Positions 27,859-33,834 of a stretch of 33,834 nt of DNA are shown in pieces. The DNA is from Gemmatimonadaceae bacterium (lineage in GTDB: Bacteria > Gemmatimonadota > Gemmatimonadetes > Gemmatimonadales > Gemmatimonadaceae): contig JACVCT010000012.1 of the NCBI GenBank assembly GCA_016741895.1, forward strand, positions 1 to 33,834, written 5' to 3'. A program made the position numbers and the translations under genes. Under the pieces are notes generated by a model that saw only the letters and a list, made by a program, of their open reading frames with translations, was not told where the DNA came from and did not search any database. Each line of letters opens with the position of its first letter. Position 1 is the stretch's first letter.

Positions 27859-30800
27859 ATGCCTGCCCTGCTCCGGACTTTGTCTCGCACTTCACGTCGC
27901 TCACTGCCCGCGGCCTTGCTTCTTGGCCTTCCGCTCCTGCTGAACGCGCAAGGCGCCCGCGTGGCGCTCAGCGAACCGGCGCTCTCGCCCGACGCGCGTG
28001 AAATCGCCTTCGTGAGCGGCGGCGACATCTGGACCGTGCCGGCCACCGGCGGCGAGGCGCGATTGCTGGTGGCGCATCCGGCCAACGACACACGCCCACT
28101 GTATTCGCCCGACGGCACCCGCTTGGCCTTCGTGAGCACACGCACCGGCAACGGTGATGTGTATGTGCTCACGCTGCGCACGGGCCAGCTCACACGACTC
28201 ACCTACGACGACGCGGCCGAAACGCTGTCGGCCTGGTCGCGCGACGGACAGTGGCTCTACTTCCACAGCTCGGCGCAGGACATCAGCGGCATGCAGGACG
28301 TGTTCCGCGTGCGCAGCAGCGGTGGCACGCCCACCGCCGTTGCCGCCGACCGCTACGCGAGCGAGTTCTTTGGCGCACCCTCACCCGATGGACAGACGCT
28401 GGCCATTTCGGCGCGCGGCACGGCGGCCGGACAGTGGTGGCGCAAGGGACGCTCGCATCTGGATGAAGCCGAGCTCTGGCTGGTGCGCACAGGCGGCGCC
28501 ACGCCCAGTTACACGCGTCTCACCGACGACGGCGGCGAGAAGGCCCTCTGGCCCCAGTGGTCGGCCGACGGCAACACCGTGTACTACATGAGTGATCGCA
28601 CGGGCCCCGAGAATCTCTGGGCGCGTGCTGTGCGTGGCGGCAGCGCCGCGCAACTCACACAGTTCAGCAATGGCCGCGTGCTGTGGCCCAGCATATCGCA
28701 CGATGGCTCGGCCATCGTGTTCGAGCGCGACTTCGGCATTTGGCGCTACGATGTGGCCGCCAAGCGCGCCGCGCAGGTGGCCATCACGCTGCGTGGCGCG
28801 AGCAGCACCCGCGGCAGCGAGCGCAGCACGCTCAGCACCGGCTTTCAGATTGCGCTCTCGGGTGACGCAAAGAAGGTGGCGCTCATTGGCCGCGGCGAAC
28901 TCTGGGCCGCCGACGCACGTGAAGGCGGCGACGCCACGCGTCTCACGCAGTCGGCCGCACTGGAAACCCAGGCCCGGTGGCTGCGCGGTGATCAGGCCGT
29001 GGTGTATGTGGCCTGGACGGCCGACGGCGCACGACTCATGCGGCACGACGTCTTGGCTGGCACCACGCGGGCGCTCACCACGCAGGGCGCAGCCAGCTCG
29101 CCAACACCCAGCCCCGATGGCCGCCTCGTGGCCTACACCAGCAACGGCAACGAACTGCGCGTGGTAAACGCCGACGGCACGAACGACCGTCTGCTGGCGC
29201 GTGGCATCTTTGGTCGCGCGCCGTTTGACGGCGGGCGTGTGATGGCCTGGAGCCCCGACAATCAGTGGGTGGCGTTCCTCACACGCGGCGAACGGGGGTT
29301 CACCAACGCGCATGTGGTGCCCGCTGCGGGGGGCACGGCGCGGCCGGTGAGTTTCCAGGGCAGCTCCAACGCGGGCGACCTGTGGTGGCATCCCGACGGG
29401 CGGGCGCTGTACTTCCTCACCAATCAGCGCACCGAGCCGTCGCGCCTCGTGCGCGTGGACCTGGTGCCGCGCACGCCGAGCTTCCGCGAGGACCGATTCC
29501 GCGATCTGTTCGGACCGCCCAACACCACACCACCGACCACCACACCACCAGGCAACTCCACGCAGTCACAGAGTGCCGGCGAAAGTCTGGTGAGTGTGGC
29601 GCCACGCGCCCGTACAGCGCCACGCGACACCACACGCATCGTGTTCGAGGGCATTGCCCAGCGCGCGCAGGTGCTGGATCCGGGCATCGAGGTCAACAGC
29701 ATCGCCATTGCGCCCGACGGCAAGACCATGCTGCTCATCAGCGCCGGTGGCGGTCAGCCCAACATCTACAGCTGGTCGCTGGACGAACTGGCCAGCACAC
29801 CGCCCACTCCGCGGCAGATCACCACCACCACCGGTGGCAAGAGCATCGTGGGCTTCTCGTCCGACTCGCGCGAGCTCTGGTACACCGACGCCGGTCGTCT
29901 CAACATTCTGCCGCTGGCCGGTGGCAATGCGCGCGCGGTGGCCCTGAACGCCGAGCTGGAGACGGACTTTCAGAGCGACAAGCGGGCCGCGTTTGAACAG
30001 GCCTGGGCCACGCAGCGCGACCAGTTCTACGACCCCAACATGCATGGTGCCGACTGGAACGCCGTGCGCGAGCGCTTTGCACCCTACGTGGAGAGCGCCA
30101 CGTCGCCCGACGAATTCCGTCGTCTGCTGCAGCTCATGGTGGGCGAGCTCAATGCCTCCCACTCGGGCGCGAGTGGCCCCACGGGTTTTCCCTCGGTGCC
30201 TGTGGGCAAGCTGGGCCTGCGCCTTTCGCGCAGTGGCGACAACGCCAGCGATCGCTTCACGGTGCGCGAAGTCATTGCGCAGGGCCCCGCAGCCGTCGCC
30301 GGTGTGCAGACGGGTGACGTGCTGCGCGCCATCAATGGCAACGCGGTGTCACCCGCGCTGAACCTGGACAGTGTGCTGGCCGGCAGCGTGGGCAAGCGCA
30401 CCGAGTTGCAGCTCACGCGCAGCGGCCGTGACACCACGCTGGTGCTGCGTCCCGTGTCCACCAATGCCGAAAAGGGCTTGCTGTACCGGCAGTGGGTGGC
30501 CGAGCGAAGGGCGTATGTGGCGCGTGTGTCGAACGGGCGGCTGGGCTACGTGCACATGGCCGACATGAGCGCCGAAGCGCTCACGCAGCTCACCATCGAT
30601 CTCGATGCGGAGAACTTCGGGCGTGAGGGCGTGGTGATTGACCTGCGCAACAACAATGGCGGCTTCGTGAACGCCTATGCGCTGGATGTATTTGCGCGGC
30701 GCGGCTACATGACCATGACCACGCGCGGTTCGGTGCCCGTGCCGGCGCGCACGCAGCTTGGCCAGCGTGCGCTCGAGAAGCCCACGGTGCTGGTGGTGAA

Positions 30801-31101
30801 TCAGCACACGCTGTCGGACGGCGAGGACTTCACCGAGGGCTATCGTGCGCTGGGTCTCGGGCAGGTGGTGGGTGAGCCCACGGCCGGATGGATCATCTAC
30901 ACGTCCAACATCAACCTGGTGGACGGCACCTCGCTGCGCGTGCCCTTCATCCGGGTGGACGGCGCCGATGGCAAGAACATGGAGTTGGTGCCGCGGCCGG
31001 TGGATGTGCGGGCGGTGCGGCCGGTGGGTGAGTCGTACGGGGAGCGCGACAGCCAGCTCGATGCGGCGGTGCAGGCCCTGTTGCCGCGTCTCCGTCGCTG
31101 A
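27859..31101 (+). CDS. Tricorn-like S41 family peptidase with WD40/PD40 beta-propeller repeats and PDZ domain
   Basis: Signal-like N-terminus at 27859; repeated LSPDGR-type PD40 motifs; PDZ GPAAVAGVQTGDVLRAINGNAV; NQHTLSDGEDFTEGYRALGLGQVVGEPTAGW. Confidence 0.9.
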   Translation: MPALLRTLSRTSRRSLPAALLLGLPLLLNAQGARVALSEPALSPDAREIAFVSGGDIWTVPATGGEARLLVAHPANDTRPLYSPDGTRLAFVSTRTGNGDVYVLTLRTGQLTRLTYDDAAETLSAWSRDGQWLYFHSSAQDISGMQDVFRVRSSGGTPTAVAADRYASEFFGAPSPDGQTLAISARGTAAGQWWRKGRSHLDEAELWLVRTGGATPSYTRLTDDGGEKALWPQWSADGNTVYYMSDRTGPENLWARAVRGGSAAQLTQFSNGRVLWPSISHDGSAIVFERDFGIWRYDVAAKRAAQVAITLRGASSTRGSERSTLSTGFQIALSGDAKKVALIGRGELWAADAREGGDATRLTQSAALETQARWLRGDQAVVYVAWTADGARLMRHDVLAGTTRALTTQGAASSPTPSPDGRLVAYTSNGNELRVVNADGTNDRLLARGIFGRAPFDGGRVMAWSPDNQWVAFLTRGERGFTNAHVVPAAGGTARPVSFQGSSNAGDLWWHPDGRALYFLTNQRTEPSRLVRVDLVPRTPSFREDRFRDLFGPPNTTPPTTTPPGNSTQSQSAGESLVSVAPRARTAPRDTTRIVFEGIAQRAQVLDPGIEVNSIAIAPDGKTMLLISAGGGQPNIYSWSLDELASTPPTPRQITTTTGGKSIVGFSSDSRELWYTDAGRLNILPLAGGNARAVALNAELETDFQSDKRAAFEQAWATQRDQFYDPNMHGADWNAVRERFAPYVESATSPDEFRRLLQLMVGELNASHSGASGPTGFPSVPVGKLGLRLSRSGDNASDRFTVREVIAQGPAAVAGVQTGDVLRAINGNAVSPALNLDSVLAGSVGKRTELQLTRSGRDTTLVLRPVSTNAEKGLLYRQWVAERRAYVARVSNGRLGYVHMADMSAEALTQLTIDLDAENFGREGVVIDLRNNNGGFVNAYALDVFARRGYMTMTTRGSVPVPARTQLGQRALEKPTVLVVNQHTLSDGEDFTEGYRALGLGQVVGEPTAGWIIYTSNINLVDGTSLRVPFIRVDGADGKNMELVPRPVDVRAVRPVGESYGERDSQLDAAVQALLPRLRR

Positions 31102-31468
31102 GAGTCAGGGGCTGAGCGTCAGGTGCAGAGCGTCAGGCGTGAGCCCAAGGGGAACCGGCTGAGGTCGGCTGGGGTTGGTCACAAATCCGTCTTTTTGCCG
31201 GCTTTTGGCCTACCCCCCTTGGCAGGGCGCGGAACACAAGGGTACCTTTAGAGAAGCGATGCACGTGTTTCGGCACGTGGACATGTTCCGACTGAACGGG
31301 CCTGCCAAAGCGAGCGGGTCCGTTTGCGTTTGTATCGTAGCCGCCAGGTGGCGGCGCCCGTCGTGAGGGCGATCACGAGCAGTGGACGGCGGTTTCGTTT
31401 TGCATGGGCCCTATGGGCCGTTGCTCCGACCATCCGAACACCGAGCAACACCCATCAGGAGATACACC

Positions 31469-31678
31469 ATGCGTACTACCGGCACCGTGAAGTGGTTCAA
31501 CGACGCCAAGGGCTTTGGCTTCATCACGCCGTCCGACGGCCAGAAGGATTGCTTCGTGCATCACTCGGCCATCCAGGGCAGCGGCTTCAAGTCGCTGACC
31601 GAAGGCGAGCGCGTTGAATTCGACATCGTGCAGGGCCAGAAGGGTCCGGCCGCCGAGAACGTCGTCCGCGCCCGTTAA
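31469..31678 (+). CDS. Cold-shock protein, CspA family
   Basis: [49 protein letters not shown] upstream. Confidence 0.95.
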   Translation: MRTTGTVKWFNDAKGFGFITPSDGQKDCFVHHSAIQGSGFKSLTEGERVEFDIVQGQKGPAAENVVRAR

Positions 31679-31687
31679 TTGGTTGGG

Positions 31688-31719
31688 GCGGGCACGCGAC
31701 CTTCGGGTCGCGTGCCCGC
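31688..31719 (+). terminator. Strong hairpin, likely intrinsic terminator after the cold-shock gene
   Basis: GCGGGCACGCGACC-TTCG-GGTCGCGTGCCCGC: perfect 14-bp stem with UUCG tetraloop, though no long T-tract follows. Confidence 0.75.
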
Positions 31720-31794
31720 TGTTGCATTGCCTTGTGTGTCGCAGCGGTGAGTCCTTCCCCGCGCGCCGGCACACTACCCGAACACGGAGTCGCC

Positions 31795-32349
31795 ATGATC
31801 GAGCAAGCCTCACCCGAGCGGATTCTGGACGCGCAGCTCGGCGCTGATCGCACCGCCTTCCTGGCCTCGCACCGCGCGCAGAGCGTCGCGACGCGCGAAT
31901 TCACCCGCTTCGCCGACACCATCGTGAAGGCAGTCAAGGGCATCGCGGCGGAAAAGGAAGTTGAGCCGCCCGTGCTCCGCATGGCCCCCGAACGTTGCAT
32001 CGTGCAGGTGGGACCGGTGGCCCTCACGGCCGCCCACATCAAGACCGGCAGCGACGTGCCCCTGGGTGGCCATTTGCTGGCCATCGTGTGGCATGGTACG
32101 ATTGCTCCGCGCGGGGACCATGTCCCCGAGCGCAACGGCGCCCGCGCCAAGGCGGTCACGCCCACGCAGCTCTGGGAAGAGTCGTGCACGGTGTCCGCCG
32201 ACAACGAAAACAACTGGCACTGGCATCCGAACGGTCTCGATCAGGCGGGTTACACGTCGACCGAACTGGCGGAACGCTGCCTTGCCCAGCTCACGCAGGC
32301 CCTCGAAACGCATCGGCCCGATGCAGAACTCAACACGGAGAGTGCATGA
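31795..32349 (+). CDS. Conserved hypothetical protein
   Basis: ORF from [20 protein letters not shown]; overlaps infA start by 4 bp. Confidence 0.65.
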   Translation: MIEQASPERILDAQLGADRTAFLASHRAQSVATREFTRFADTIVKAVKGIAAEKEVEPPVLRMAPERCIVQVGPVALTAAHIKTGSDVPLGGHLLAIVWHGTIAPRGDHVPERNGARAKAVTPTQLWEESCTVSADNENNWHWHPNGLDQAGYTSTELAERCLAQLTQALETHRPDAELNTESA

Positions 32350-32561
32350 AGCAGGATCTCATCGAATTTGAAGGCGTCGTCACCGACGTCCTCCCGAGCA
32401 CGATGTTCCGCGTTCGTCTGGAGAATGACCACGAAGTGCTGGCCACGGTGGCCGGCAAAATGCGCAAGTTCCGCATCCGCATCCTCGCCGGAGATCGGGT
32501 GACGGTGGAAGTGTCGCCCTACGACCTGAGTCGCGGTCGCATCACCTTCCGCCACAAGTAA
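32346..32561 (+). CDS. infA: Translation initiation factor IF-1
   Basis: [71 protein letters not shown]. Confidence 0.95.
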   Translation: MKQDLIEFEGVVTDVLPSTMFRVRLENDHEVLATVAGKMRKFRIRILAGDRVTVEVSPYDLSRGRITFRHK

Positions 32562-32580
32562 GCGCTCGCGCCGCCCCGGG

Positions 32581-33633
32581 ATGATTCCCATGCGCGCGGT
32601 GCGAATGACGGCTCCACGGGAGCCACTGGCAGACGCCGAGCTGCCGCGCCCGACACCGGGCGCGCAGGAGGTGCTGGTCCGCGTACGCGCCGCCGGCATC
32701 TGTCACTCCGATGTGCACTATCGCGCAGGACGATCGCGCGTGGAGCCGCTGCCACTCACGCTGGGCCACGAAGTGGCCGGCGAGATCGTGGCGGTGGGCC
32801 AAGGGGTGCCGGAGAGCCGCATCGGTGAGCGGGTGGCGCTGCACTACCTGGTCACCTGCGGCAATTGCGTCTGGTGCACGTCAGAACGCGAAATATTCTG
32901 CGAGCGCGCGCTGATGCTGGGCCATTTCACCGATGGCGGATGGGCCGAGTACATCACGGTACCGTCGCGCAACGCCGTGCACGTGCCGGACAACGTGCCG
33001 ATCGAGCAGGCCGCCATCATGATGTGCAGTTCGGCCACCTCACTGCATGCGCTGCGTCAGGGCCGCTTGGCCGTGGGCGAACGTGTGCTGGTGATTGGCG
33101 CGGGCGGACTGGGCATGTCGGCGGTGCAGCTCGCGCACATTCTTGGCGCGCAGCAGGTGATTGCCATGGACCGGGATGCGGGGAAGCTCGCGCAGGCCGC
33201 GCAATTTGGTGCGACTACGGTGCTCGCTGCGGCACACGACACGCCGGCGCAGTTGGCCGAGCAGGTGCGTGAGGCCACGGGTGGGCAAGGGGTGGATGTG
33301 GTGCTGGATCTGGTGACGAGCGAGGCGACGATTGCGCTGGCGCTCAAGGCCGTGGCGCCGCGAGGTCGGGTCGTGGTGGTGGGGCTCAACGACCGTCCGC
33401 TGCCAGTGGATACGTATGCGGGGCTGATTGGACGCGAGGCGACCTTGGTGGGGAGCAATGACCATACGCTGCAGGAGCTCGAGGAGCTGATGCGGTATGC
33501 GGCGGATGGGAGGTTGAGGCTGGGCGAGGTGGTGGCGCGGCGAGTGCGGTTGGAGGCGGCGGTGATTGATGGGGGGTTGGATGAGTTGGAGGAGGGGAGG
33601 GGGGTGGTGAGGACGGTGGTGGTGCCGGGGTAA
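32581..33633 (+). CDS. Zinc-dependent alcohol dehydrogenase (MDR family)
   Basis: GICHSDVHYRAG, GHEVAGEIVAVG, CGNCVWCTSEREIFC zinc motif, VLVIGAGGLGMSAVQLAHILGA. Confidence 0.92.
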   Translation: MIPMRAVRMTAPREPLADAELPRPTPGAQEVLVRVRAAGICHSDVHYRAGRSRVEPLPLTLGHEVAGEIVAVGQGVPESRIGERVALHYLVTCGNCVWCTSEREIFCERALMLGHFTDGGWAEYITVPSRNAVHVPDNVPIEQAAIMMCSSATSLHALRQGRLAVGERVLVIGAGGLGMSAVQLAHILGAQQVIAMDRDAGKLAQAAQFGATTVLAAAHDTPAQLAEQVREATGGQGVDVVLDLVTSEATIALALKAVAPRGRVVVVGLNDRPLPVDTYAGLIGREATLVGSNDHTLQELEELMRYAADGRLRLGEVVARRVRLEAAVIDGGLDELEEGRGVVRTVVVPG

Positions 33634-33708
33634 CTGCGGGGGAACTGCGGCTGGCCATCCACTGCCGTGTGCCATGGGCTGTGGGCTGTGAGTGAGAGTG
33701 GTGTGGAA

Positions 33709-33834
33709 GGGAGTGTCAGAAAGTTTGTGTATGAGCTCCCGTCAGACCGCCATCGGAAAGCGGTCACCAAACAGCAATTGCAGATGGGGAATGGCGCGCT
33801 GCCACTCTTTGGCGGGGCGCTGTTTCCATTTCTT
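33709..33834 (-). mobile_element. End of an IS256-like insertion sequence (terminal sequence plus transposase C-terminus)
   Basis: Minus frame KKWKQRPAKEWQRAIPHLQLLFGDRFPMAV* (33742-33834) matches IS256-type C-termini; TGTCAGAAAGTTTGTGTATGAGC-like terminal sequence follows. Confidence 0.6.

Noticed and set aside
28381-29391. 336-aa minus-strand ORF within the S41 peptidase
   Set aside because: Shadow frame of a convincing beta-propeller peptidase
1-33834. CRISPR array
   Set aside because: No regularly spaced 23-40 bp direct repeats with unique spacers were seen; the integron attC sites are variable and hairpin-forming instead
1-33834. tRNA or rRNA genes as island insertion site
   Set aside because: No cloverleaf-like tRNA or conserved rRNA segments were recognised by eye; a tRNAscan/Infernal run would be needed to exclude them fully

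Overview
GC-rich bacterial chromosome segment; protein composition suggests a Gemmatimonadota-like lineage, but this is unproven. Ordinary chromosomal genes flank an accessory island at about 8.1-26.3 kb. The left flank carries paralogous membrane-anchored proteins, an aldo/keto reductase-RidA fusion, an APC permease and a DUF885-like protein. The right flank carries a HAD hydrolase, a giant tricorn-like S41 peptidase, a cold-shock protein, IF-1 and a Zn-alcohol dehydrogenase, and the end of an IS256-like element sits at the window edge. The most notable structure is an apparent integron gene-cassette array with no integrase in view (CALIN-like). There are four attC-like sites: 8791-8915, 9426-9480, 21100-21210 and 22634-22729, plus a weaker boundary candidate at 23457-23554. 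They flank minus-strand ORFs, and three of these ORFs have stop codons inside the attC R'' box. At least three of the cassette proteins carry an Rx4H motif typical of HEPN domains. Between the two cassette blocks lies a minus-strand four-gene module: SNF2-type helicase, AAA/DUF4143-like ATPase, type III Mod methyltransferase and Res helicase-nuclease. IS91-like and IS481-like transposase remnants lie at or near its edges. Two toxin-antitoxin pairs (RelE/Gp49-XRE and MazEF) lie on either side of the island. All calls come from reading the sequence; no database search was run.
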